Source: Amylostereum areolatum (taxonomy: Eukaryota > Basidiomycota > Agaricomycetes > Russulales > Stereaceae). From it: DNA of 64,000 bases. Each line of letters begins with the position of its first letter. Position 1 is the first letter of the stretch. The notes under the pieces are model-generated. The model did no database searches and was not told the DNA's origin. It saw only the letters and a program-made list of their open reading frames with translations. Made by a program: the position numbers and the translations under genes. Location: positions 1-64,000 of the forward strand of contig SAXG01000036.1 in NCBI GenBank assembly GCA_012932865.1, written 5' to 3'. This document shows, piece after piece, positions 1-11,299 of this stretch.

Positions 1-374
1 GTCCGCTGTCGAAACTTGAGTGCGGATGCGGTCTTGCAGGGCGATCGGATCCATTGATGCCTTGCCGTCGGACTTGCGCGACGTCGCCGGCTGTACAATG
101 TTCACGAAGAGCCACTTGAGGAAGGCTGGGGCACCGGGTGCCCCGATCAGGCGCCGGCGTATGACCACGGACTGTGCGATGAACGATGTCAGGTATGCGT
201 ACTGAACATTACGGAGGGAGAACGTACGATCTCGCGTTGGAATTGAGTGGCGAGTGGCGCCCCCGGATCTGTTGGCGAGGCTTGAAGGGCGTGGAGAGCC
301 AGCTGAAGGCGGGCACTGCAAATGACGGCGGCATGAGGGTGGGAGGCAAGAAACTCGTCGAGGGCGGAGGACAT
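1..374 (-). CDS. unrecognised protein, N-terminal part only (cut by window edge)
   Basis: The start codon at 374 has a good context (GCC before ATG, TCC after) and opens a protein beginning MSSALDEFLASHPHAAV. After about 47 codons the frame slips near position 228. It then continues in another frame as RTFSLRNVQYAYLTSF and stays open, well conserved in character (hydrophobic, helical), to the window edge. The two halves join either through one missing base or through a GT-AG interval of only 26 nt (GTACGT...TTCAG), which would be extraordinarily short for an intron. I do not recognise the family. It is divergent from the gene starting at 622, with a 247-bp shared upstream region. The 3' end lies outside the window. 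Confidence 0.6.
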
Positions 375-621
375 GGCGAGGAAGGTGCGGTGAGGTTGGT
401 CGTGGGTGGAAGTGGATGAAGTGGAGAGGTGGAAGGGCAAGGCGCGTCGGACGTGTCCTGGAATTATGAGGCGCGGCAACTGCCGGGGCCGCAGACGGCC
501 CGCGGGACGCGTCGAAATTGCACAAGTCCAGATCCCATTAGCACGCGTGGAGGTTGTCTCCTTCCTCTGCGTCTCTTCCTCCTTACCCCTCGCTCTCCTC
601 CCACGTATCCTCGCATCGACG

Positions 622-1781
622 ATGGAAGAAGACAATTTCGAGTTCAACATTGAAGATTTCGACGCCGTGATGGGCGATGCTGGGCTCGGTACACCTGCTG
701 GAGTGGCGGGATTGTCGGCGGTGCCAGCACCGGAAGGTATGTCGTGATACGTTATATCGACTACATCAACTAACCATGTGGTTATACCATTACAGGGACA
801 TATACGAAAGCCGTAACGACGGCTGAAGAACACCCTGAGGGTGTCCGTCCCCAGTCAGCCCCCAACGTCGCCGAGCCCTCCGAAGTGGCACCCGTGGGGT
901 CAGCGAAGTCCGTCCCGCAAGTCGATGGGGGGCGGCGAAGACATCGAAATGATATCGAGGCCGAAGGGATGGACGGATGCGAAGGGACAGAGGCAGAAGG
1001 GGAAGCAGAAAGCGATCCCTGCTGAAGACGGTGCGTCTAATCACTTCCACTCGATAATTTTGGCTCTAACATACGGATTTACTGGACAGTAATCGAGATC
1101 CCATCATCTCCTCCTACGCCTCGACCATCACCCGGGCCCTCGGCACCCATCCACCCCCGGAAGCGTCCTGGGTCCCCCTATGCACCTCCTGTTGCATCTG
1201 CACTGGACAGCAAGAAGCCCCGAATCGACGACCCACGGCGTATCTCCTGGGCGCTGACGGCGGAGGAGCTGTCCTCGAAGCCGGCATCCGTCTTCCGCCC
1301 CGTCAAATTTGGGGAAGGGTCGTCGAGAGGGGAGCGGATGGGGTGGGGACAGGAGGCGGGTGAGTAGAGGCGGTGCCCCCCCGACAATCCGCCCAACATT
1401 GCGGGGCTCGCTCAGAGACACTATCCGGCGGAAGGTGAGTCAGTGTGTTGGCCCCCGGAGTTCGCTCACTTACCCTCTGATGTAGAAACGCACGACCTGA
1501 AGGCCTGGATGGATTTCGTCAAGCATTTCGCCCCCGACCCCGACAACGTGCGTCTGCCAGAACGTTCAACCCAGCTGCTTGACCCTCGACGGGCCGCACT
1601 GGCGATGACGGTCCTGGCGGAGGGAGCCGCCACCGCGAAGGACTTTGAGGCATGGGAGCGGCTAGACGAGGGGTATAGGGTGGAGGTGGAAACCCTACGT
1701 CGAATCAGGGAGGAGGTGCTTTCAATGGGGTTTGCGTTGAGGTTTGCGGCGGATAGAACGAGGGCAGGGACTGGGGAGTGA
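622..1781 (+). CDS. unrecognised acidic/low-complexity protein, multi-exon
   Basis: The start at 622 opens MEEDNFEFNIEDFDAVMGD, an acidic N-terminus. A clear first intron is GTATGT at 736 to TTACAG at 795. The second exon is Pro/Glu rich. A third exon after about 1090 encodes a Pro/Ser-rich segment with KKPRIDDPRRISWALTAEEL. After an intron starting with GTGAGT near 1435, the last main exon encodes HDLKAWMDFVKHFAPDPDN and a helical tail to a stop at 1779-1781. Another possible donor (GTGAGT) at 1779 could add a short exon to about 1898. The frame breaks inside exon 2 (a stop at 1022-1024 just before the GTGCGT donor at 1031), so either a small intron or an indel is missed. No known domain is recognised; the basic stretch suggests a nuclear protein. 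Confidence 0.5.
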
Positions 1782-1902
1782 GTACTGTTGATCTCGCGTG
1801 GGTATATAGTCCAATATAATGATACTTCGACTTACAATCAAGGCGTGAATTTTCGTAGGAAGCTCGGGTGCGAGACCTGGTGCAGAGGATGGAGCTGCAG
1901 AG

Positions 1903-2241
1903 TCAGATGAGGTCATCGAGCGTATACAAGACTGTGTCAATGACATTGACAAGAAGATGACGTTCCTGGTCCTCGATGGGTCGCTCCATAAGCAAGGGAA
2001 GGATTTTGTCGAATAAAGGCCTAGCTCGAAACTCGCAGGCTTTATCTGTGATCTGGTGTAGTGCTGTCTTGGGCACAGGTGGGGTCCCATTCTTGATTTT
2101 GAGCAGCAACCGCATGATTTTGCGTTCCTTCTTTTCATCAACCGTCAACTGCGTCTTGTCCTCCTTGAAGATCTTTGCAAAGCATCGCGCCTCTTCAGCT
2201 TTGAAAAAGGCGAGGTTACCGACCCTGGGAATTTCAGTTGG
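1903..2241 (-). pseudogene. fragment of splicing factor SF3B1 (U2 snRNP, Hsh155/Prp10)
   Basis: Reading the minus strand from about 2241 to 1906 gives a roughly 112-residue stretch that matches the N-terminal edge of the SF3B1 HEAT-repeat domain. Recognisable blocks are [29 protein letters not shown] and LLLPLL-type [19 protein letters not shown], ending TLDDLI. In SF3B1 proteins the chain continues into RPY and many more HEAT repeats; here a TGA stop follows immediately at 1903-1905. Several conserved residues have drifted (for example ITDKAREFG reads ITDKACEFR), as expected for a non-functional copy. No other part of SF3B1 is seen nearby. It lies just beyond the 3' end of the gene at 622-1781 and at the border of the transposon-rich region. 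Confidence 0.85.
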
Positions 2242-2790
2242 AAGGTTAGACCCGCCGGGTGCGGTTACAACCATCCCCCTAGATCCATGGGCAACGAAAT
2301 ATATTGCAAGTCTCGTGTGGGATGTACATATATATTCCGGGGATATCCCGGCGGTTGAAGTTTTCGACCCGGGGTGTATTGGCACTCTAGGTCGGCCGCA
2401 TATTGGGGGCAGGCATGCCTGGGTACATGTCTACTGGAGACCTACGCAACGGCCGGTTGTAGTGGGTGATCTTGTAGGACGAGGACGGCCGGACATCGAG
2501 GAAAGTCCCATGTGGGGCCCTGTGTGCTGTAGGCCTCCCTAACGGCCGATTGTCGATTGCATACATAGGACAGGATGTCGGGCGAGCGTGGATTATACTG
2601 GAGTCAAATCGCGCGGCCGACGGCGGCTCAGCGTGTAGCATACAGGTTAGGCATATGGGGCTGATCATGTATTATAGGTATATATAACCAGAATGTGTGA
2701 GGGTCTTACAGCGAGCCTACGACAACGGACGGTACGATCATATTACATCCGGTTTACTATAGTTTACTACCGGCGAGGATGTCGTCGGCC
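2242..2790. other. intergenic, no gene seen
   Basis: Short overlapping frames only, none with conserved character or splice structure. The stretch contains several TATATA runs (around 2330 and 2680) but no coding sequence that I can support. Confidence 0.5.
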
Positions 2791-2794
2791 CTCA

Positions 2795-3060
2795 TATATC
2801 TCGAATGTTGCTTTGAATCGACCTGAATCATACTCCTGGGACTCGTACAATCGACCTGAATCACGGAAATGGGACTACGGAATCGAGAGCAATAGGTCTG
2901 AATGAATCGGAGAGAATCAATATGAATATATGAACAATACCCCCATAAATCGGCACAAATCGACAAGAATCACCCTACCGTGAATCGCGTTGAATCGCGT
3001 TGAATCGAGGTGATCGGCTCCATACGAGAGCTACGTGACTCGATGTGAATCGCGGCGGCA
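2795..3060. repeat. degenerate GAATCG-motif tandem array
   Basis: The hexamer GAATCG (or TGAATCG) recurs many times with variable 6-25 bp spacing. Clear copies are near 2815, 2985, 2996, 3002 and 3047, with variants such as GAATCA and AAATCG between. The array looks like a decayed minisatellite or the subterminal repeat zone of an old element. A run of eight A follows at 3074. I found no terminal inverted repeats or target duplication for it. Confidence 0.5.
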
Positions 3061-3216
3061 ATTTCCAGTCTCAAAAAAAAGATTGATCGAGGGTGAAGGG
3101 GATTGTGTGCGACGATCCCTCGATCACTCTTCCTGAACCTAGGTCAAAATCCGGGTTTCTCACCGGGCCTCAACGCCAAGTTCAGACATAGAGTAGGACG
3201 TCGACATAGCGTAGAG

Positions 3217-3871
3217 TAGAGCTCTTCACGAGTGGCTATACTCGTGAGTACCTGTATGAGTACCTGTAAGGCACATCCGTGGGTATTGCCATCCGCGGAT
3301 ACGAGTACTCGTGTGCCTGATACTCGTGAGAGTACAGGTATGACTTTTGAGCTCACAGGTTACCTGTGCAAGTACCTGTCAAATACCTGTCAGATACTTT
3401 GGCAGGGTTGATCTTGATATAATTACAAATAATAGCTATTGGATTGGTATAAGCATTATCTCTTGCAGATCCTTATGTACTGTTGTTTCCATTGTGGCTC
3501 CTTTCTCATCCCTTTCCTCTCCTCTCCTCACATATATGATTGAAAGCCTTGCATGGTACGCTGTATCATAACCTGATGCATGTCTACCTGTACCCAAATG
3601 TTACTGGCATTATCCTCACCTTCAAAATGGAGTGTCAATATGCTTAACAGAGCTTCCAAGGTGAGTCCGAGAAGGCCCCTGCTGCCGCTTATATCATATT
3701 TTCTAGGAACAACAGGTACTTGTCATACCTGTGTATCCGCGAGTGGGAGTATCCGTGCCACAGGTACCTGTGTGCCTGATACTCGTGAGAGTGGGAGTAT
3801 AAGATCTGGAGCCACAGGTACCTGTCTCAAGGTTGCAGGTACCTGTAAGAGTGCACTCGTGAAGAGCTCTA
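3217..3871. mobile_element. 655-bp non-autonomous hAT-type element (MITE)
   Basis: The ends are perfect 18-bp terminal inverted repeats: TAGAGCTCTTCACGAGTG at 3217-3234 and its reverse complement at 3854-3871. They are flanked by an exact 8-bp direct repeat GCGTAGAG at 3209-3216 and 3872-3879. An 8-bp duplication and TA-starting short inverted repeats are the hallmark of hAT transposons. Inside both ends are many TACCTGT / ACAGGTA subterminal repeats, as hAT transposases often bind. No transposase is encoded, so it must be mobilised in trans. Confidence 0.85.
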
Positions 3872-3879
3872 GCGTAGAG

Positions 3880-4640
3880 CAGCGATATGAGGACCGATAT
3901 CTTGCGTTTCCATGAGATTGCTTTATGTAGCTCTGCAATTCTGAAGGCTTGTCGTCATCGGGTATCGCCCAAGTATCCTATGACCAACTTCATCCTTTGC
4001 ACCGAGACGAACTCAGACTATTTCTCCTGCAAGAAGGATGACACGGAAGGTAGCATACCGATAATGAAGTTTCAACAAGCGCCGCTCGTATCATTCAGTC
4101 AAATCTCATCCATCTGAACACGATGGCTGGTCATGCCGGGGAGCGGGAGAAGGTCGTCTTTACTGCGCAGAGTTGATGCTTGAGCGGATTGATACTATGC
4201 CGCAGCCTGTGCAGGCCGATATACCCATTGTAGACTATACGTGGTAGTGTCTGGTACTGGTCCAGATGGCGTAGGTTTGCTACCCACCCAATGTTCCGAT
4301 GATACACTTAGTACGGTGACCACTGACCGTACTGACCACGGAGATGACGGAGCAGAAATATATCACCAGTTTCCTGTCAACTCGTTTTTTGTCGTTGGGA
4401 AACCTGCGTGTGCTCTCGCTTTTTGGTAGGAAAGTCGTCCAGTGTCATGATGCCGAGTCTTGGTGACTTGGAGAGGAGATCTGAGGAGATCTGCGCCGGG
4501 AGACTCGGAGAGGAGATCTGAAAATAAGTAGGCCGTTAGTATGCGCCAGAAGGAAAGCTGACAAGGGCAGTCTGACCTCGAGGCTTTGATAAGATGGTTG
4601 ATTTGGGGTGGGTCAGGCAAGCGTCGAATCGATACGCTGG
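3880..4640. other. intergenic between two elements, no gene seen
   Basis: No frame with conserved character. The flanks of the hAT element join smoothly across it when one copy of the target duplication is removed, but the joined sequence is still not recognisable as a gene. A short near-direct repeat (GGAGAGGAGATCTGA / GGAGAGGAGATCTGAA) occurs near 4470 and 4507. Confidence 0.4.
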
Positions 4641-4982
4641 TAGAAAAAAGAAAACATGGAGAGGTCTTGGAGAGTGAAATTAAAGTAACTTTAAAGGAAC
4701 TTGTCACCCGCAAAAGCACCCCTCGAAAGCAACTTGCGACTTTCCCACGCTTGCACGAAGGAGCTTTCTTTGACCTCTCTTGCTTGCGACTTCCTTCATG
4801 GTGCTGGGATCGCTTTCAACCCGTACAAAGGTCCCGCTTGCTATCTCTTTGTGATTCATATCTTTGGTAATCATGGCTTCTCAATTAACCATACAAGTTC
4901 CACATATGATGGCAATGTACTTAGTATGTACGGCTCTGTGGCGTGATGGCACAATGTTGCGGAATCATAAAGCCATACCATT

Positions 4983-7900
4983 CTACTTTCCGCTCCCTAA
5001 TCCTGCATGTCTAGCACTCCGGCGTAGACCTTCTGATGCTTTGGATGAAACTGTCTGGGAAGAATGCTTCTGAGTTTTGGGTTTCTGGGTAGGAATAGGA
5101 CTGCTGTCGGCATCTGATTCAGAAAGGGCAGAAAGATCTGAGGAAAACTCAGGCAATGTTGGCGCCGAGGAAGGAAGGGTGGCACGCTTCCGCTTTAAAT
5201 TGCGAGTAACCGGCCTAGGCTTTGGCTTTGATTTCAACAGAGGCTTGGGATTTTGCGGGACAGCCAAGGTCGATACAAGACCACCTATAATAGGGCCTTC
5301 CAGTTCAAAATCTGAGCCTTCACTAGGTTCTGGCCATTTATAAGGTACTGAATCTTTGTCAGGGCGGATAGAGAAGGCACGAAAAGTTGCTGGTATTTGT
5401 AACTTGTCATCATACTTGACTTTGACATTTCCCGGGATGATTCCTTGAGATATTGTGATGTTGCTAGCCTGTTCTATATCCTCAACTCGTGCTAGACCCT
5501 GGCAAGCAGCGTAGGCACGCTCGCCTTCTAGCCAATTGCGCTGTAGACGGTCGTCTATCAATAGGGTCCAAATTGCTGCATCATCCTGTGGAGTGCGGCA
5601 GAGATATACACGCATGATCACTAAGCGTAGCAGGAGCTTTATTGGGCCATGTAATAGGTTGCGGAATTGAGGGATTGTAGACCCTAGTCGATGTAGGCGT
5701 TGTTCGAGAGAGACAAATGTTGCTGCCATAAGACTTTCATCTCCTGGGAGGATTGGGATGGACCATATCCAGTGAAATTCTTCTGATCTGGGTTCTCTAG
5801 GAGGCTGTTTGTCACGCTTACGCTGTTCACAATAATTGTTCTTCCAGTCGGCAAAGAGTTTCATTAGAGGATGCGGGTGCTGATCGAGCAGAATTGCCAT
5901 GACAGGTTGGATGGCGGCTTGAAGAGCTTGAGTTATCTTGTCGTTCACATAGCTGTGATCAGCAGCTTCCTCATCTAGGCATCGGGGGAGTTGAATGGTC
6001 CCAAACTAGATATGTAATGTAAACAATGAACCGACATGCTGTACGATATCAAGAACGTACTTGAATGGTACCAATTTTGTTGTCGATCTTGTGAATATAA
6101 GCCATACATTTTTGAACAGGCAATTGGAAGCGGCATTGGATCATCTTCGGAAGGTCTACGCCAGAAAACCACTCGAGAGTGGCCCGTTCTCCATTTTCAT
6201 GGCCCTCAGTAACTGTAAACACCTTTGCGGGCAGATATTGACTATGTGGATCTTGTAGATCAAGAGGTATAGGGATGAAAGTGTTGTGGCTGTGGGAGAG
6301 ATATGCCTTGGTGAAAATGTTGGACGAGATTATCAGTGAATTACTACTCACTACGAGTGGTCCCACAGTTTGACTTCCTGACATATTGGACACATCCAAG
6401 GAGCTGATTCATCCTGAAGTCCAAATTGGATACGGATACATGCCGTATGTAATCGCTTCTCGCAGTTGACACAAGTGATTGTACTCTCTGTCGCTTGTTG
6501 ACGGTACTTGAGGTTGTGTTGACGACATCCACCACAGTCAAGTATGGAGCTAGCCTGTTGATAGACAAAGTCGGGAGTATCTCGGTTTTGTAGTAGAGGG
6601 GCCCTTTCAGTTTCTGCTCGAGGAACTGGTAAGCTAACACTTGATGGTGTAACTTGCTCTTCAAAGAACTCCTCAAGCTCTGCATCAACATCGTCGGTTG
6701 CAAGTAATGTCTGTTTTGACAAGTCGATGGCTTGCTTTAGCTTTGCTGCATTGTATTGGGTCACTGAAGCACGTAGCCCTGCATGCAACTGGTCATCAAT
6801 ATCTTCATCGTCCGAACGAATCACATCAAGACCATCCCCGATATCTGGGTTGGGATATATGCGCTGGAGAGTAGTCAATTGTTGGACAGTTTGCTGTGCC
6901 GTTGTTATAGTTGAGCGTAGTATAGATAAAATAAACAATATAGACTCACATTCTCAGAAGAGTTTTGTGAATAAAGTAGGAGAGCGTTTCCAGCATTATA
7001 TTCTGCGAGCAACTCGAGTGGACCTTCATCTGTCATTATGCCCCTATTGACCATGCTGTCGTATTGCATAGTGCGTGCTTCTTGACGAACCAATGTAATG
7101 TAGTGATTTCCATGGACGAAGCGGACAACGGAGATGAGAGAGTACGAGATAGCTGTGTCGCCGTTGGAGATAGATATTTCCAGGCTAGGAAGAACATGTT
7201 CAGGATTAGAATTGGCTGTAGAGCTAGCGTCTAAGTCCATGTGATCGCTTGAGTGAACCTGAAGAATATCAGGCCAGAGGGTGCAAACAGCATGAAGAGG
7301 TGCGGTTTGTGAACATGATGGGCAAAGAGAAGGAGGATACATATGAAGCGCATGACGTCCACGATCTTCTGGCAAAAGATTGGATAGGTATTCTTGTAAC
7401 GTGATTTGCTGGGTACCGTTTGCCGTACAGATTGCCGCTACATGTTCTGGGTGCAGGTAAAGATGGATCCGTGGATGTTGCAAAGATGGATCAGAGACAG
7501 TGACATGGCCGTTTGAGCAGCAATACTCAAGCAAATGCTGAAGTCCAAATATCCGCTCCGCAGGTTCAAAATATACCTCCTGTGATACAAAAATAAGTAG
7601 TGGAGACAAGATAAATGATAGAACTCTCACTCGAAGGGCACGGGAGATCCAGTCTCTAGCATGACCAAACTCGCCAAACTTGTTGATTTTCCATGTCCTT
7701 GTAATGGCCATGCGTACTAGCTCTGCCCCATCTCCCAAGATTTTAGGCACATGGCTAGGGGAGTTCCATGGACGGCCGCGTGCCTTGATTAATTTGAGAC
7801 ACTTTACAAAGTGAAAAAGGAGGTTTTGCATGAAACAACCCTTAGGAAACCTAGCCACAACCATTGCTTGACGCTCAGGTGACCATGATTGAAAGACGTG

Positions 7901-10620
7901 GAATAGGGCTTCCATTGGTGCGTCAATATAGCATGAGTTGTTGGCCCATGTATACCCTTGAAGATTTTGTACAGATGATGTACTAGGGGCTACCAACTTG
8001 CGCTTTGGTTTTTCCAGCTGGTGCACGCCGATAGCTACAATCCTTGTTTTAGCATACTCATACCACTGTCATACTTCAAGAAGGACGTACATCCAACAGG
8101 AACTTGAACCTCCATCAAGTTTGTTATATTGTCGGAGACTTGAGTCTTTCTTCTCTTTGCACTCACTTGGCGTAGGGCAGCTGGAGTATCGGGTGCACGC
8201 CCATCATTGTCTGAATAATGCACACATTTCTCACCAGGATGTTTCGAAATTTCTCGTAGTTCTGGAGCGTTGACATGACCGTCTACATGATGAGGTGTCA
8301 GACGATATGATGGTATTTTACATAGAGGATGAAAGACGTACCTTTGATAGCTAAATACTTTAGTTCAAGTACTTTAACGTACTGATGAAGAGATTCAACA
8401 GCCTCGCGACCACGGTGATTTGTGCCGGTAGCGGGATGAAGAAGAGAATGTTGGCTCTCTATGGGATTTGATGTCTTGGAGACTTGATCTCGTAACATCT
8501 TGTCACTTTTGGCACATGCAGGAAATACCATTTGTGCAATACGAGGACGAAGCCACCAGTTAAACCATGGATCAAGTTCCGGGCAGAGACTCCTTAGCTC
8601 GACGATAGCATCTTGAAACTGTTCTGTGGTTGTTTTCTCGCCCCCGATGACGGTAAGGAGATGAATAAACCTTGGGCGATGAGTGGCCGATACATTTTTG
8701 GCAGCTCCGAGAGAATGATCTCGCCAGTGAAAACGACATCCGACTTGCTGCTCTTTAGCGTACTTCTCCAGCTCTTGTCGCTCCCGATCTTGGGTTTGAG
8801 AGGTGAGATGCTCTCATCCATGAATCCGTTTGATCATCGTCTTGACAAAGGCAGCCTCTGCTCCTGACATCTGGGACACTGAGAAGTCCATAGTCTGTTA
8901 TAATTATATCAGTCAATATCATAGCAATCGTGAGGAGAAACCGCTGACCAAGGTGAGTAGTTTGCGCTCAAACCGATTCCCAGCAGCATTGATGATCGCC
9001 TCGAAAAGTAGCTCATAGTGGCGGACATGATTGTCAGCCGTCAATTTGCTAAGCCAGGAGTAGAGAACTGGGCACCAGCTGTTTGTGCGGATGCTAAACA
9101 CACAAGTTCCGAGTAGCTTTCCTGTTCGGAAGAATGTGTGATCGCTGTCGGTGACCATCCCATAGCGGCCAGCACCTGGTCCAACTCCATCTGGGTCTGA
9201 TAACCAGTCATTCACGGCTTCGACAAGAGTATCCCGCATGAACTGATTCTGAAGAGAAAAATTGGAGAAGTCATTAGCGGTGTCGACTAAGAATTCTTCG
9301 CCGAGAAAATCCTTCAGGCCCGAGAATGAGTTGAGGGTGTCCAATGGGTCTCGACCGTGTTCCCCTGCAGATAACAGGCCAAGACGTTTCTGGCTCTGCT
9401 GAATTTGGTATCGATTAGCGGCTGTGGAAGCGAGGCCAGGATTGATTTCCGGAGTTGGTTTGGAGCCACAGATACCTGCACGCAGTTGAAGGGGCGTTGC
9501 AGTAGGGTTAGCTTTGACGACTCGGTCCAGTTCAATCTTGTGTAGAGCAGAAGAGTCACGCCCCCTCACTGGAGGCCTTGCATGAGTGTGGGTTCCGACA
9601 TGCTTCCATACAGCGACTTGTGATCCATCTTGATGATTGCGTATCTCGAAGTATGCGTGAGCGGAGCATGGATGATGGGTAAGACTCTTCCAATTGCATG
9701 CCTTGGATCCACATCACTTGGTCAACTGCTCACGAGGATGGTGCTTGGTACTTGGCCGCACAAGGCGATTACATTTTGGATTCTGACATGTGAGAACGCC
9801 GTAGCATTCATCCTTTGATTTTTTCTGATTTCCGTCTTCTGGATCAGGACGTGGACCACCATTATCCCAGACCCAATGTGATGATCGCCAAGCTGGACGG
9901 CGACCCCGAGATCCATTGGAAAAAACACCATCAAGGCTGGTTGGAACTTCGCGAATCTGCACCCCGTTTGGCTATTCAAGGTCCGCAATTGAGATTGAGC
10001 CATGAAGACCAGAAGAAATGAGTGAGTCGAAGGTCACGGACCGTCTTGATTTTGTATCACATTCATGACATATCGCAAGGCTGAGTCTGCCGTGTCTTCC
10101 GGTGTCAGGACAATATTGCTGGCTGGATTGGATGGCCCAAATGTGGCGATAGAAGGCATCGATGTAACCCTCAATGAGCCTGGATACGTCGAGGGTATTG
10201 GAGGATATTGGGGGCTAGATGCCTGGGCAGAGTTCAACTCGCTATGTCGTGGTAGGCTAGGCTCAGTTGCCGGTCCTGCAACGAGACCTGCTTGACCTTG
10301 AACAGCTTGGAGCAAAAGTGCAAATTGACTGAGAAGTTGATCGGTGGCTGGATTTTTTGGCGGATTAGGTGGGAAGCTGTAAGGTGGATAAGTGACCGAA
10401 GGAGCCGGGACGCTCGGTGCAGGGTGAAGGAGCGTATTGAGGAGAATTCTTCTAGATTCCTCTGACAGGGTATCCAGTGATTGTCCTGCAGTTTGTGGCT
10501 TCAGTACAGGAAGAGAGTCAAGCTCGAGATAACTCACGTCCAGCGCGCAAGTCCTCTGCCGCAGACTTCCAGTCAAACCGGACGTCGGTAACGGTTCCTG
10601 AAAGCGGCGGCGGCGGATCT
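4983..10620 (-). pseudogene. GCM/FLYWCH-like + MULE transposase + USP-like + PHD fusion protein, two in-frame stops
   Basis: On the minus strand, N- to C-terminal. (1) A low-complexity N-region (10.0-10.6 kb). (2) A zinc/DNA-binding module (about 9.7-9.98 kb) with SSHWVWDNGGPRPDPE and LTCQNPKCNRLVRP, resembling GCM/FLYWCH folds fused to MULEs. (3) A MULE core (8.6-9.57 kb) with VTDSDHTFF, YELLFEAI and, after an intron, MDFSVSQMSGAEAAF, then WWLRPRIAQMVFP and SNPIESQHSLLH. (4) A peptidase C19-like domain (6.95-8.03 kb) with Cys box GYTWANNSCYIDAPMEALF and His box VHGNHYITLV. (5) A C4HC3 PHD finger (about 6.36-6.54 kb). (6) A long C-terminal region ending in a Lys-rich tail, stop at 4983. Visible introns include 8035-8090, one near 8276-8342, one near 7575-7637 and ones flanking the PHD exon. 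In-frame TGA codons at 9714-9716 and 8814-8816 interrupt otherwise collinear homology. The start is not resolved (10.6-10.9 kb). Confidence 0.75.
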
Positions 10621-10999
10621 GGCACTCGGTGGATGCCTGTCTAGTTTAGTAACTTTTGGAAAAAGAAGGACATAAGATGTTAATAAAAGAGGGTAATAAG
10701 TGATAGGATTAGGCGAGAATAGGAGTTGGATGAGGGAAAGAGAGAGACGTACAAAAAAAGGCTGGCCCACTATGGATGACAGCACGACGGAGGCAAATTG
10801 GTCACCACCGCTCCTAGGCCCGATTGCGAGGTCCTCCACTCTAGGTTGGGTTAATGTTAGAAAAGTAGCTTTGAAAGAAAAAGGACGTGAAAAAGCGGAA
10901 AGGGACTTGAACAAGTTCCTTTCAAGTTCCTTTTTGTCACAGTTCGCCCTTTTGCTCCGCTTTTTCCTTGCTTTCTCGCGCTATCTGATCTCACACCTG

Positions 11000-11230
11000 T
11001 GGATCAATCCCCTTTGATGGCATTGCTGATGTGCCCCTTGGTCTGTGCACATCCCCTCCCTAGTATATATAGCTGGCCTGCATGTATCTAGTTCCTTAGT
11101 CTTTCCTCCTAGTCTTTACCGGCTTAGAGTGCAATGTACTGTTCTCCCTTTGTTCCCTGATTCCCCCTTCCTCTGAGCCACTACCTGTGTCGCGACTTAG
11201 AAGGCTATTGGATGCATTCCTTAGTCGGTC
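11000..11230 (+). promoter_or_regulatory. LTR- or promoter-like segment with TATA box
   Basis: The segment contains TAGTATATATAGC near 11062, followed by a pyrimidine-rich run (CTTAGTCTTTCCTCCTAGTCTTTACC) typical of fungal retrotransposon LTR promoters. No matching second LTR, target duplication or downstream gag/pol was found, so it could be a solo LTR remnant or an unrelated promoter. Confidence 0.25.
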
Positions 11231-11299
11231 GTTCTTGACACTTTTGAACATTCAAGTTACTTTAACATAGGGCCAAGTTACTTTTGTTGCGAGAGGTAA

